DNA from: Proteles cristata cristata
Lineage: Eukaryota > Chordata > Mammalia > Carnivora > Hyaenidae
DNA length: 64,000 nucleotides
Reading direction: 5' to 3'
Assembly (NCBI GenBank): GCA_017311185.1
Contig: JAESUZ010000960.1
Location: 310,001-374,000 of the forward strand
Each line of letters starts with the position of its first letter. The first letter of the stretch is position 1. Below the pieces are notes generated by a model. It saw nothing but the letters and a program-made list of their open reading frames with translations, made no database searches and was not told the origin of the DNA. The position numbers and the translations under genes were made by a program. Below are positions 47,905 through 61,013 of the stretch, piece by piece.

Positions 47905-48085
47905 CAAAGTCATCAATGCCTGGGGTCTCTACCATGGCTGCCCATTAAAATCACCTGGGAGATTTTGAAAGTTCTTAATGCCAAGTCCCCTCTACCTCCA
48001 GGTATTTTCATGTAAGTTGGAGCAAATTCTTCTGACATGATGCCCTTCAATACCTCCAAGTTATTATACACGCATTGGAGCCTGA
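47905..48085 (+). repeat. MER20-like (hAT-Charlie) fragment
   Basis: 'ccatggctgcccattaaaat', 'cacctgggagattttgaaag', 'aatgccaagtcccctctacc' and 'ggtattttcatgtaagttgg' resemble MER20 order. Confidence 0.5.
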
Positions 48086-48556
48086 GTGCCAATGAAGTGG
48101 TCTAAATTCACTATGGTGGGATTGAATGGAAGTTCCCACTGGGTGAATTATACATAGTTTTCAGTGTTTATCAAGAAAATGTTCTCATTTGTTCACGTAT
48201 TAAATAAATGCAGAGTCCTTCAGCTAGAACTAAGAATATAAGAAAAACTAAAATAGCTATAAGATAGTGTGAATATAAATAGCAGAGAGATATGAAACAG
48301 AAAAGGTAAAGATGCCAAACGCAAATTACAATCTGAAAGGACACACATCTTGACATGGTGATTTGGATTTAAAAATCAATAAAACATTAGGATAGAAGAG
48401 TGAACTGAGATCAGCTTGGAAAGAACCTCCTATGTTCTAAAGCATTTGAGACTTACTTATCCTGGAACAAAATGTGGTGATATTTAAGACAAGGAGAAGA
48501 GCTCACTCCTCCTGCTTTTTCCCCACTCGTATTTTTCCCCCTAACACATAGACGTA
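48086..48556. other. No recognisable feature
   Basis: Unique non-coding sequence. Confidence 0.4.
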
Positions 48557-48570
48557 TAGAAATGGCTTTT

Positions 48571-48782
48571 TTTTTTTTTTTTTTTAATATTTCTAGGAGA
48601 GAGAGAGAGACAGCGTGAGCAGGGGAGGGTCAGAGAGAGAGGGAGTCACAGACTGAAGAAGGCTCCAAGCTCCAGGCTGGCAGTCAGCACAGAGCCCGAC
48701 GCGGGGCTCGAACCCACGAACCGAGAGATCATGACCCAAGCGAAAGTCGGACGCTTAACCGACTAAGCCACCCAGGCGCCCC
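48571..48782 (-). repeat. Young-subfamily feline SINE (antisense), exact TSD
   Basis: TSD tagaaatggctttt at 48557-48570 and 48783-48796 (14 bp, exact). The poly(T) tail runs directly into atttctaggag. Body near consensus. Confidence 0.97.
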
Positions 48783-48796
48783 TAGAAATGGCTTTT

Positions 48797-50163
48797 AATT
48801 ATTTTTTGGCATGAAGTAGGTATTCTTTAAACACTTTAGAACACCCAAATTGGAAATTCCCTTTAGTCTATGTCTCGAGAGAGAATACAATCCTTGTATC
48901 TGTTTTCTAACAGGGCCTGGAACTGATGACTAATATTATAGGAAGATATCAATGGGTATCTAGAAACAGGAAATACGGAACTTGGGAAAATTGAGACCTC
49001 AGAACAGATTGCTGCCCTGCTACATTTCAAAGGAAAAAAATCTAATAAACAACTTATTAACAGAATTTAGTTATTTTAAGAACTTAAGATGTTAATAGCC
49101 TTGTCTAAGAATCTATTTATACGCGTTTTAATTATAGTTAATGCTATTAAATATTGAAGAACTATTATATTATAGCTAATGCTTATTTGGTGCTTCCTGA
49201 ATGCCATTCACAGTTATATTGTTTTACATTATTAACTGATAAACAAATAAAATTGTACATAGTAAATGAAATTAAAATCTAAATTATGTATATTAGATTA
49301 TTTCAATCATTCTTGACTATTAGGATACATTAAAACTATAGCAGGCAATACAGGGAGTATTAAGTAAAATACACATACATACTTCTGTTAATGCTGGCTT
49401 AAAATAACCCTAGAAATAGGCCACATGCTGCGTTCAAATGAGGTCATGGTCTCAATTCAAGCTTCTGTAAAATACATATATTTTTAATCCTTGGCATCCC
49501 TTGTTTGTATGTGTGTGAGAGTATGCACGTGAATAGCAGTGATTTGATAAGATTATGCAGACATATGGCAAGAAGCTGGGCTTCTTGGCATGTTTTGGCA
49601 GAATGACTTTAGAGATTTTTGAGTTATAAGTGAGCAAAAAAAGAGAATACTTTTTAACTTTGTAAAACATTTGGATTTTCATAACTCTATATAATCCAAA
49701 ATAACAGCAGTTATAAACTTTATACTTGGCAACCTTAACATTCTTATTTCAAACCAAAAGAAGCTTATGTTTTGAAGTCTATGGAAATGTAATCATCTGC
49801 AGTCTATTTTCAACACAGGCAGAAGAGGAGTTTAGTTTAAGACCACATCTAGCTAAATAATTAAAATTGTTGCAGATACTCTGATTTGTTTAGTATATAA
49901 CTAAAATGAGATATAAACTAATGATTTCTCAATTAATATACTCATTAATTTACTCATCTGCTAGTTTAATGCTATCATTCCAGAGAAAATTTAGTTGAAT
50001 GTTCTATAATGTTTTACAATTTTTAATCCAGTTTTTCATAGCCATAATAAGAAAATTGTTAATGATATGCTTCTTATTACTCAGATTTGGTAAATATGCT
50101 ATATATTTTTTAAATTTTAATATGAAGATCACAGTGGATAATCTGTTTAAAAAGCCAAATTGT
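48797..50163. other. No recognisable feature
   Basis: AT-rich unique sequence; a few bases near 49175-49230 recall MIR but are too degraded to call. Confidence 0.4.
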
Positions 50164-50390
50164 TGGGGCACCTGAGTGGCTTAGTCGGTTGAGCATCTGA
50201 CTCTAGGTTTCAGCTTAGGTCATGATCTCACAGTTCTTGAGCTCGAGCTCCATACTGGGCTCCATGTTGACAGAATGGGATTGTCTCTCTCTCCTTCTCT
50301 CTCTGTCCCTCCTCCCTTGTTCATGCGCGCTCTCTCTCTCTCTCTCAAAATAATAAACTTTAAAGAAAAATTGGATCCTCTTATTTAAAT
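50164..50390 (+). repeat. Feline-type SINE
   Basis: Head ttggggcacctgagtggctt, B-box region agctcgagctccatactggg, long CT block and tail aaaataataaactttaaaga. TSD not certain. Confidence 0.92.
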
Positions 50391-50544
50391 AAATAAATAA
50401 AGCCACCTTGTTAATCGTTTCTGAAAAGGAAAAAGAAAAACAAAACAAAATATGAAATGTTTTCTTTTACTTAAAAAGTTCATTCTAAATGCACTGAGTT
50501 CATGTATTTTAATTGTAGTTCCTAGGTAGTAGACAAGGCATTAC

Positions 50545-50990
50545 ATTTTTACACTGTTGGTGGGAATATAATTTGGCGCAACCATTATGGAAAGCAAACA
50601 ATATGGAGGTTCTGAAAAAAAATTAAAAAATTAAAAATAGAACTCCCATATGATCCAGCAACCCCACATCTGGGCATTCATTTGAAGAAAATGGCAACAC
50701 TTACTCAAACAGATATATGTATCCCAATATTCACTGCAGCATTTTGGCTAAGATCAAATGTAAACTTCAGTTATAAAAGAAATAAGTCATGGAAATGTAT
50801 TGCACAGCATTGTGACTATAGTTATAACTACCCTACTATATATTTGAAAGCTGCTAAGGAGTAGGTTTTAAAAATTCTCATCACAAGGAAAAAATTGTAA
50901 CTTTGTGTGGTGATGGAAGTTAACTAGACTTACTGTGGTGATCATTTTGGAATACATGCAAATATTCAAAAGGCATTACAGGTCAAACCA
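50545..50990 (+). repeat. L1M (L1MA/MB-type) 3' fragment
   Basis: 'cactgttggtgggaatataa', 'ggaggttctgaaaaaaaatt', 'cccatatgatccagcaaccc', 'acagcattgtgactatagtt' and 'gttaactagacttactgtgg' are consecutive L1 ORF2 and 3'-UTR landmarks. Confidence 0.88.
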
Positions 50991-53570
50991 TATTATCACA
51001 AGTGTAACATAACTCTCAAAAACTATTGTCAACAGTGGTTTTCAATTATAAATGTGCTTTGAAAATTTAATTACACAGAAGTGTTGACCTCGTTATAACA
51101 CAGTCTGACTCACGTACAGATGATAATACTTACTTGTTTACTATTCCTGAAAAAGGGAAATTGGAGAGATTTCTCTCAGTCATAATTATTACATGATTAC
51201 AAATGGAGAATTTTAAACAATTTCAGATAACATATGGATGTTTTGTCTTTTCTTCCCTTGACCGATTTCTACAAATTTCTGCATGTATCTATTTTTTCAA
51301 AATGAGGGATGGATTCAACTCTCATGATAGATATTTTAGTTTAATTTTTACTGAAAAAAAAATCCAGAACATAGTATTTTTTAAATTTTCATTTGTAATT
51401 TTAAAAAAAGAAAAAAAATTGTGGTTGTGTTTATACCTGTATGTATAAGTATATGCAAATATATATACATAGGTATTATATGTACATATACAATGTTCTA
51501 CCATTACTTCAAAATTATTTCAATCACATCTTTTTAAAGAATCATCAACATTGAGTACTTAAATAAAATTTTCACATTCTTATCCTGTTGAAATGTTATA
51601 CATAGTCATTCACTCTCATGCTCAAGATATTGTTTATTGGAAATTAATGAGTTTCTAAGAACTATGGCAGGTTTAAACCCAGTGAAACTTGCTAAAAGCA
51701 CAACTAGCTTTGGGATCAGATACTAGCAATAACGTCTCTGAGTTTCATTTCCACAACTAATACTCTAACTATATGTTATTATATAATATCTTTCAAGGAA
51801 TTAATTCATTTAATTTATAACAGAATTTGAAGTTTAAATAACAGTCAGATCAATTTATAATATTTTTCAATGAGTGACTTCATTTCACTTAGAATTTCAT
51901 GTCTCTTACTTGAAGATGAAACAGTTTTTTAAATATTATTTGACATTTTAGTATAAGAATTAAAACTTTTTAACATAGGTAGCTATTTAGGTGCAGTTTG
52001 TGCTGGGGGAAAAGATCCCATCTCTGACTAAATTGACAGTTTTGAAGTTGAGGTGTTTGTGAGAGAGAATTGCTCTTTATGGCAACTTTGTGTTTAAAGC
52101 ATTGGGGGTACACTAATTAGCCTCCTGTCCTGGTTATTGATGCAAAGAATACAAAATACGTGCTAGTATTCATGATGGTGCGATTTGAAGCTGATGAAGT
52201 CAATGCAAATGTCATGTATGGGATTTTTCAGGGAGAGCGGAGGGGCTAGAATAGTGACAGAGTGTTCCTCTATGAAAGAAGTGTTTGTGTACGCTGCTAA
52301 AATGAACTACTTGTTGCTGTGCTCAGCTGGCCCAAATCCACAAATTTTAGACCTCACATGTTCTTAGCTTCCCTTTGTTTGGTATACTATACTGTATTTT
52401 TAGCATTTACAGAGATTCCTGACATCCTTCAAACATCCAAAAACACAGTGATATTGTTATTTTTGTTATTAATCCATTCTAGCAGAGTTAAGTCAAATTC
52501 CAAAACCGTAAGGACATGTGAATATATTGTGGATACTAACATGAAATCAAAATATTTCTTTTGTACTGATCACCTATTTTTTGTAGAAATGCATTTTTGT
52601 ATTAATATGCACATTTATATTAGTCTCTTTTCTCTATCTTTTGAAAATATAATGTGGCAATGCTTTACAATTCACAACATCGTAATTTGAGAAGTTTATG
52701 ATTAGAATTTTAAAAGTTTGTTTTATCCAGAAACAGTTACCAAGCAAATCGTTATGCACCCTTATTTTAACTCCAAAGTAGAGTTAAGCCATGGTTTAAA
52801 TAGAAGTGTGTGTGTGTGTGTGTGTGTATTTTTATAAAAAATATGATAGTTATAGAAAACAACCTCTTCCTTATTATGTAAGTTCATGATTTTTAAAGTG
52901 AATAGGACTTTACCCGTTTTAACTTAAAATGGTGATATTCCTAGATAGTAAACCAGATAAGAAATGTAAAGAAAAAAATCAGGTACCAATCAAGGCAAGA
53001 AATTCATTTTAGGTATTAAACCAGACATAAAACATATTTGAGCAGCTAATTTTATTTAAGCTGGCTATGATAAAATTTCAAAAGCAACAAAAATCTTTTA
53101 TTAGCTAAATATGGGTCAGTTATAAATTGTTAAGGATTACTGAGCCAGATATAAATTGAGAATGTATTAATCTTAACTTTGTCATTCTGAATTAAGCATG
53201 TTACTAAAATTGCAGAAATGCTTGCATTTTTAAAGGCCAGAGACAATATTCTAAAGAAATTTTAAGAGAATAGCTTCTCAGTAGGATAGCTCATTAATAG
53301 TTTATATTAAATAATCACCAATAACGAAATATATTTATGAAATGAGATATTTTCATTGGGAAAAAATATATAAAAATTTTGAGTAAGACTGTACTACAAT
53401 ATATACTGATATAATATTGTAATAAAAGATCCAAAATATTTTAAGTTAAACCAAATATTAGAGAAATTAAGTGATGAACGTACAAAGCTATAAAACTGTC
53501 ACTAAAATATCAATTAAAGTTAAATCTGTGTAACTCTTTCCCTCCAGATATGCAAAATAGGAAACAAAAT
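50991..53570. other. Mostly unique sequence with a TG microsatellite
   Basis: 52806-52827 is (TG)n of about 11 units. The 123-codon frame at 52319-52690 has no recognised motif. The 52000-52380 part is less AT-rich and repeat-free. Confidence 0.4.
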
Positions 53571-53770
53571 ATACAGTGATTCTTAAACTTCAATTTGTAC
53601 TAAAATCACCTGGAAGGCTTGTTAAAAGACACATCACCCAGCTACACCCCACCTCCCCCAAGTTATTGATGCAGTGGGTCTAGTTTAGGACCTGAGAAGT
53701 TACATTTCTAACAAGCTTCCATGTGATGCCTATGCCACTGACATGAACACCACACTTAGAGAATTCTCAG
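53571..53770 (+). repeat. MER5A element, nearly complete
   Basis: From cagtgattcttaaacttcaa through aaaatcacctggaaggcttg, gacctgagaagttacatttc and aacaagcttccatgtgatgc to cacacttagagaattctcag. Length of about 190 bp is as expected for the MER5A group. Confidence 0.8.
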
Positions 53771-55042
53771 ATTAATAAAAAGATAAGGAGATACTGGCAC
53801 ACATGATAATGACAAAAAATGCAAAGCTAAATTAAATTTCTCTATTCTCAAGAATATGATTGCATTTTAGTTTCCACTTATTTTTTAAGCCGTGCGAACC
53901 AAGTAAGACACAAACATTCCATGACTTTGTCCCTTCCTCCACTCATGGGCAGTGGCTATAACGTTATGGTTCTTGTCAGGATTGCAAATGTCAGACAAAA
54001 TTAATGAAGTGTTAATAGTCTAATCTCCTATCTCATTCAATGCTCATCTTCTATACTTCACTGCCTAAATCAGGCTCAACTCTGGCCCTATTAACACACA
54101 TGGGGTAGGGGAGTATGCTCTTCTTTCTCACTGCTTTCTCTTCTCTCTTCGGTTCCATTCTCCTTAACTAGGTGGGGATTAGAGCAAGACAAGTAGAAGG
54201 GAACAAGTGTCTCTCTGGGCTACATAATTTTTTCTCACTCCTCTAGGTGATCACTGATGTTCTATGTGACAACGGTCTGAAGGCTCGCTGTCTCACTGTA
54301 TACATGGGTAAACTTACAGACAGGAGTTATGCAACGATGGTGATTCCTTTGGCTTGGCTTCCTCCAACCCTTCAGCTACCATCCCACAGTCTTTTGTTCG
54401 CTTGGCAGCCAGCAGACTTGGCGGCCTTCCTGATTGAGATACCAGCAACATGCCTCAAATTTTGTTTTCATGTACTATAAATACTAGGGAAAGCTTGCGC
54501 ATCCTGGCCACATCAAGTGAGGGTTATGCCTGCTGCTCCATTTTGTGTCTTCTTCCTGCCGAAGATTTTCACTTCAATTCTCTCCCCAGCACCTGCTTAA
54601 ACAAGCATATGTAGCTTATAGTTCAAGGAGTAGACCTTCAAATCGAGAATGAAGCCAACCCTAAAACTCTGTGACTAATTTTGTTGGAAACATTCTTACT
54701 TGACTTGAAATGGAGGGTTCAGAAACTGGATTAGAGTCAAGGGAGCAGGGCCAATTTAGCCTCCCTTATTAAGTGCTGAAGTGGATATCTGGCCTCCAGT
54801 TCCTTGCTGCTTGATACTTCTTAGTCCCCAAGTTTAGATTCCACCATCAGTTATGGACAATTATAGAACTGTAACTGAGCATTCTGTTATTATTAAAATT
54901 ATATGATAAAAATTCAATCTCAGAACCAGGCTGAGAACAAAATCATGAAAATCTAATTTAATTTCTCAAAAAGTTTGGTAGGAAAGATGGAGAATTTTAC
55001 AATTACTTTAAAATTAGTGATTTGATGAGAACATGTTAAAAT
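53771..55042. other. No recognisable feature
   Basis: Unique sequence of more even base composition in 53930-54850. No supported gene. Confidence 0.4.
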
Positions 55043-55054
55043 TTAGGTAGAATC

Positions 55055-55229
55055 TGGGGCGCTTGGGTGGCTCAGTCGGTTAAGCGTCCGACTTCGGCTC
55101 AGGTCATGATCTCACTGTTAGTGGGTTCGAGCCCCGCGTCAGGCTCTGTGCTGAGAGCCAGCTCGGAACCTGGAGCCTGTTTCGGATTCTGTGTCTCCCC
55201 CTCTCTCTGACCCTCGCCTACTCATGCTG

Positions 55230-55265
<36 letters not shown>

Positions 55266-55285
55266 AGAAATAAATTTTAAAAAAA
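55055..55285 (+). repeat. Feline-type SINE with exact TSD
   Basis: TSD ttaggtagaatc at 55043-55054 and 55286-55297. Well-preserved head and B-box (gggttcgagccccgcgtcag), with features between the older and young subfamilies (gctgagagccagctcgg) and an expanded CT block. Confidence 0.97.
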
Positions 55286-55499
55286 TTAGGTAGAATCAAA
55301 AGGAAAATTCAATGGTGGGAGTAGTCTGTTTACATAATGACTACACTGAGTAAATTTTTTTCAGCATAGTTGTCTATGAAATAGAAAGAAGCAAATGATT
55401 TCATATAAACATTATGGAGACAGCCTGGTGGTGACTGGTGTAATAAAATCTTTAGCCAGAAATACCTGGCTCTAGGTAGAATTAATATCTAGCTGTTCG

Positions 55500-55690
55500 G
55501 GTTACTGGCCTGCTTCAGGTATTCTTAAACCCAAGTTCTTCCAATGACAAACTGTTAGTGAATCACCAAGCTATTTAACTATTCATCTCACTTTCTAATA
55601 TGTGAAATAGGAATACACTATTCCATAGGACTGGTGTGACAATTAGGAGAAATAACACACGAAGTGCTTGCATAGTGTCAATATGAGTAC
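55500..55690 (+). repeat. MIR fragment
   Basis: 'tatttaactattcatctcac', 'taatatgtgaaataggaata', 'gactggtgtgacaattagga' and 'cacgaagtgcttgcatagtg' are in MIR order. Confidence 0.65.
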
Positions 55691-55810
55691 TATTAGTATA
55701 GTCCAGCAGGGTCTACTAGAAGTCAATTGAGAACATAATTAAACTATTAGGCCTGAATTTTAAAATAACGAGAATGTTTCACAGAGACTTAAAGACCAAG
55801 AAAGTAGGAC

Positions 55811-55950
55811 TCAAAACAGTGTGCAACAGAATCACCTGGAAGGGTAGTGAAAGTGCAGATCTCCTCAAGATTAGGATGAAGCCAAAAACAGATTAAATCA
55901 AAAGCTATTCTGTTCATTGTTTTTCAAATCACACTTTGAAAATGGGGAAG
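55811..55950 (+). repeat. Weak MER5-like fragment
   Basis: 'agtgtgcaacagaatcacct', 'ggaagggtagtgaaagtgca' and 'cacactttgaaaatggg' hint at a degraded MER5 copy. Confidence 0.35.
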
Positions 55951-57429
55951 AAGAGTCAGTGTTCCTTAGGGGGCTACCCTGAGAGAAGGGAATAAAAAAG
56001 CATGGGACAGGACTGGAGATGAGTGGCACTAAAAACTTTAGCATCAGCCATATGTTAAAATTCAAATTTGAATTATACCATCTGATGCACTTGTTATCCT
56101 GTACACATGTTTAGAGATATTTGGATCCTTGCACTTTTCATCTACTTTCCAGTCTATTGTCTCTAACAGTTAGGGTAGGTATTGTAACTATTGGTATTAC
56201 ATAGGGTTAATCTGCTATATACTCTGTATCCTGTTTTTGTCATAGATTCTACTGAGCTTATGCTCTCAAGGCAGTGAACTCAAACATGTTCTAGGAATTG
56301 TGGAAAAATAAAGTGAAAATATTTCTTATGTCCCAATCCCTTTCTTTTAAGACAAACAGACTCCTTAATTGGAGCTAAGCTTTAGGGTTCTGTTAAATAA
56401 ATGTAACAAAAGTCATTTCTTCCAGTTGTGTAAAGGATGATTATGATTTTTGGTTATTTTGAAGTCATAGACTTTACTACAGCTTGGTAAAAATATTGTA
56501 TTAGGACAATCAAGAAATTTCTCAAGTATTCTAAGAAATATTCCAATTATTAATATAATTGAAGAAATTTCAGGCAGAGCTTTGCTTCTCATTTATTTCA
56601 AGCATTTACTCCTAATTTATTTCTGCCTCAAATCATAAATGGAACAAGTGATTTAATAAACTTTTAATTCCTATATATGGTAAATATATAGGAATGAAAT
56701 TACACCCTTAAGAAAGAATTCTAAGAGAGGAATTACAAGTTTTCTTGTTGACTGTATACTTTCCAATTTCAGGTAATCTACATTCATGACAAAACCATCA
56801 TGAGAACTGACATTTATTTAGTAGTTACCTGTGATTAGCCAGATATTGTGAAGGGTCTGAAATTTTACCCTACTAGCAAGCAGCTAGTTAGCCTGGCAGA
56901 ATTTTATATTTATATACTGAAAGAAGAACACGAGGTCCCTGGGTCAGAAACATGGATCATTTCTTATTTGCAACAAAAAGAGAGCAAAATCACACAATGG
57001 TTCACTATGTCCCAATTCCTACAGGGAGACACGGTGAGAAACTGTCACCACAAGAGAGGATCTCTGAAATTTTAAAAGATTCTGACCTTTATTAGAGTTG
57101 TTTGTGACCTTCCTATCCCTCCTTTCAGATACAGTGAAATTACTCATTATCTAGAATGTAAGCAAATTTCCTTCATGGGAGAATAGGATGCCATCTTTAG
57201 GTAAATGTCTGATAATGTAAGCAAATAATTGAAATGAGGGGAAGAAGGCTTTATCTTCACCACCCTAGAATGACTCCAAATATACCATCTCTAACCTCCA
57301 ATTCCACCTGCTCTTCAAACACATCCTTTGCTCAGAAGTCAAGAGACCGCACAGGAACACAAGTAATCCCTGGGGAACTGTGTCTTCACAACATGCAGCA
57401 TGATTTTAACACATTTTAATTTTAACTAC
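55951..57429. other. No recognisable feature
   Basis: Frames of 75 (56848-57075) and 61 codons (57234-57419) have no known motif. A MIR-like trace near 56800-56870 is too weak to call. Confidence 0.4.
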
Positions 57430-57710
57430 TCTGATGGTCTCTTCCCCCCTTTTTATAGGTAAAGGAAACAAGGATAAATACATAGAAAAGAGGAGATTAA
57501 GTCACACAGAGAGACACCAGGGATGGAGACCATGTGAGAACATATCAAGAAAGTGACCTTCTGCAAGACAAGGAGAGAAGCGTCTGGAGAAGCCAACCAT
57601 GCCGACACCTTGATTTTGGACTTCCAGCCTTTGGGGCTGTGAGAAAATACATTTCTATCATCTAAGCCACCCAGTCTGTGCTATTTCATTATGGCATTCC
57701 TAGAAAAAAA
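57430..57710. repeat. Unassigned eutherian repeat, terminal part
   Basis: 'gacaccttgattttggactt', 'ccagcctttggggctgtgag', 'aaatacatttctatcatcta' and 'agccacccagtctgtgctat' match the end of a common mammalian repeat, possibly the same family as 4326-4680 in reverse. Confidence 0.5.
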
Positions 57711-58889
57711 TAATCTATCAAGCCTCAGTCAGCTTGTCCTATGAAAACAAATTCTTGTAGAAGTTCAGAGACGGAAGTGCTGGCCATGTCATATAAGAAA
57801 AAGTAGTTACATTGTAAAGTACTTCAGCAGGTAAACTCAAGCCAGTCACTATATTCAAGATTAGGCTCTCTGTTTGATGTTCCAAAACATTAATATTATC
57901 AGATCCTGGGATATTTTAGTCAGGGGACCAGGATTATTCATAAAGAATACAATGAGTAATCATTTGCTGGCAATAGGAAGTAGAGAGATAAAGACTATCA
58001 AAGAAAGTAGAGAAATGAGACTTTTTTTTAAAACCACCAGTTCCTTAAACACAGTAACTATAGGCTGAGCACTTTTCAATTACCTGAGACCTTCCTTAGG
58101 TCATACAGTGCCTCTCTGATAGTATGTGCAGTAAATCCCTAAAACCAAATGAATCTTTTGTTATCCCCTCCTGGAAAGTCTCAAGCAAGCTGTGCTACAT
58201 TATAGAATTAAACAGTGTTCGTAACCCAAGACAATTAAATCACGATTTCTGTGTGGAATGTGAACATTGCTATATTCTAACTCTTCCCTGGCTGACTAAA
58301 ATGCGAAGGAAGCATTGAGACCACTAGGCTAGTATCTTCCAAGCTACATATCTCCCTCATAGATTAAGTGTTTCCCAAATATCAGAGGATGTCACTTTTC
58401 CAGTATGTGGTGATATTCACATTGCCAATTTGTGCTTCTGGTCAAAGACTCACCTTGAAATATGATCAAGTCAAGTCCTGGAGGTCTTTTATTCATCAGG
58501 GATTGTAAGGGATTTATTCTATTTTGAGAAGCCTGTTGCAAATGTGGCAGGGAGATAAACACTAGCTGAGGTACGTTTCTCCCTTGTATCTGACGATCCT
58601 CTCAAATGAGGCCTTGAGACAGAAGAATGACATTGCCTTAAGAAAAGATTATAAAAAGAACTGGTAAATACTAAGCTTTCAAATTAAAAAAAAAAGCCTT
58701 CTGTATTACTGTAAAGCAGAAAGATATATGATATTGAATCTTTGCTCCTGACCATACAATCCTGTGAACTGTGAAGAGAGAGGGCAGGACGGTATGTTAG
58801 GATAGAGAGTCGGAACAAGGTAGATATGATACTTAGATTATAATTTCTAGTTGCATTTTTATTTTCCCTTTTTGTTTTTAAGCCCTAGT
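57711..58889. other. No recognisable feature
   Basis: Unique non-coding sequence. Confidence 0.4.
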
Positions 58890-60487
58890 CTTTTGGAGGG
58901 GGTGTTGTGGGTGGTGCAACTCTCTTGGTGTTTGGAGAAATGATTTTAAATAATACCTAGTGTTGCAACTTCTAGTTAAAACCTTCTTGCAGTCACCACA
59001 GTGACACTGTGTGTCCACAAACCTGAGAGCATAGAATTCCTCAGATTTCTGTACTTCTTCAGTAGTGTGGGATTAGAACGGACACCTACAGTCCCACTTG
59101 CCCACCCACAAGAGGCACAGAAACTAACCACGACAGAGAACACATTAGTAGAAGTTTTTACAGGGCTTCTCACTGTCAGTTTGAGGAGACATAGCAGCAG
59201 AAGTTATGGAGAAAACATCCAAATGAGTCTGATGTGGGCAGTGATAGCAGTTTACTGAATATTTTGCTAGAGGATCCTGAAAACTCCACAAAGGGAGGAG
59301 TGGGCAGGATGGGAGAGGATGACTCTGTAAGCAAGACATATCTGAGAAAAGTTACTAAAGTAAGTTAGTTATTTGATAGAGTTTCAGTTTTTTTTGTTTT
59401 GTTTTGTTTCATTTTACCATATCAAAAAGACCAAGGACAACTTCCGGTTATAACCAGAAGAGGTAAAAGGAGCTCAGAAAATGGTCTCCCCCGAAGCAAA
59501 TTGGGGCCTGTACAAAGTTGTTACAAATATCTACTTCGAGATTCTGGAAGTTTGCCAAAGGCCAAAAACCAAACACAAACAGAAGCATTTTCTTACGATG
59601 TACCATTGAATTTGGGGCAACAACAGTGGGAGCCTGTGTCATTATCGCTGGGGGCGCCATCTCAGTCAGCATAAAGTTCTACCAGAGCAGTGCAACTGTG
59701 AAAGCAGGAAGTTTCACTGGAGGAGGAAGTATACTTAATTTGTTTCACAGAATGGAAAGTCCAATCCTAACAATACTTTCTAATAAAAGTAGCAAACTCA
59801 CTTGGAAACAAATACAGAAAGCCTATAGCTCTGTTAGCTTAAGGTTAAATCATGCCTGGAATGTATGGAAGTCCCCCAGCCAATCAAAACACTTAGCAGA
59901 GTGATGCTAGAAATTACGGGCCAGAGAGACTTCAACAAGCTCTTCCCTAGTCCTGGCTTGATGGGTAGCTATGTGTACATAATGAGGAGACTTAAATGGG
60001 CCCAAGATCTTCAAGAAATGACAGTGATTCCACTGGACTACGCACATCCACATGGGAGATGGGAGAGGCCTGGATGGAAAGATTTGAAAACCTCCTGACT
60101 TTGGAAATACTTTCCAATCAGGTATTAAAAGCTACTGTAAGAGAGTGGAACTCTTCTTAGCTTTAGGTTTGAGCAGACTCTTTCACAAACCATTGGTTGC
60201 CTACTAAGCTAATATAGATAGGTACAGCCATTGGGAATTGAGGCTAAAAATGTAAGAATAAAAACAAGCAGAGGCATTAGTGACCACACACTGCAGAGGA
60301 GGGAGTCCATATTTAAGCCCAGGAAAGTTACAGCGTAAAGCAAAGGAAAGCAAAACAACAAAAATCAGCAATGGCAATAACTCTTCTCTAAAAAAAAAAA
60401 TCAGAATCCAGAATCCATTTTATAGTAAAATTGCTATAATATGTTGTGTAAAAGGTACAATTTCTGACAGAGAAGAGATATGTGAAG
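58890..60487 (+). mobile_element. Probable 5' region of an ancient L1M
   Basis: This higher-GC block contains a (TTTTG)n patch (59393-59412) and several chance frames up to 128 codons (59518-59904). It merges without a visible break into L1 5'/ORF1-type sequence (aatccagaatccattttata near 60403). I infer it is the same element's 5' UTR but do not recall the consensus well enough to be sure. A processed gene copy is a less likely alternative. Confidence 0.45.
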
Positions 60488-60707
60488 AGGGGTGCCTGGG
60501 TGGCTCAGTCAGTTAAGCCTCTAATCTTGGCTCAGGTCATGATCTTGTGGTCTGTGAGTTCAAGCCCAGGGTCAGACTCTGTGTTGACAGCTCATAGCCT
60601 GGATTCTGTTTCAGATACTGTGTCTCCCTCTTTCTCTGTCCCTCCCCTGCTCACCCTCCTGTCTCTTTCTCTTTCTCCTAAAAATAAACATTTAAAAAAT
60701 AAATAAT
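60488..60707 (+). repeat. Feline-type SINE nested in the L1, TSD with 3 mismatches
   Basis: Head ggtgcctgggtggctcagtc and tail taaaaataaacatttaaaaa. TSDs gagatatgtgaag (60475-60487) and gagacatgcaaag (60708-60720). Confidence 0.94.
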
Positions 60708-60763
60708 GAGACATGCAAAGAAATAAAAGAGTGTAAGCCTTATTCAGAAAAACTATTACTTTC

Positions 60764-60998
60764 GGGGCGCCTGGGTGGCTTAGTCGGTTAAGCGTCTGAC
60801 TTTCACTTAGGTCATGATCTCGTGGTTTGTGGGTTCGAGCCCCGCGTCGGGCTCTGTGCTGACTGCCAGCTCAGAGCCTGGAGCCTGTTTCAGAGTCTGT
60901 GTCTCCCTCTCTCTCTGACCCTCCCCTGCTCACGCTGTCTCTCTCTCTCTCCTAGAAATAAATAAATAAATAAAAACATTTAAAAAAAAAAAGAAAAA
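60764..60998 (+). repeat. Young-subfamily feline SINE with TSD
   Basis: Near consensus: ggggcgcctgggtggcttag, gggttcgagccccgcgtcgg and tctctcctagaaataaataa. TSD gaaaaactattactttc (60747-60763) pairs with gaaaaacttactttc (60999-61013), differing by a 2-bp deletion. Confidence 0.96.
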
Positions 60999-61013
60999 GA
61001 AAAACTTACTTTC

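Noticed and set aside
52319..52690. 123-codon plus-strand frame rich in hydrophobic residues
   Set aside because: AT-rich DNA gives F/I/L-rich translations. No domain, signal peptide pattern or neighbouring exon supports it.
59518..59904. Longest open frame in the window (128 codons), with a hydrophobic stretch TTVGACVIIAGGAISVSI
   Set aside because: No recognised family, no promoter or splice context, and overlapping frames of similar size in other phases. It lies in probable L1 5' sequence, so a chance frame is more likely than a gene.
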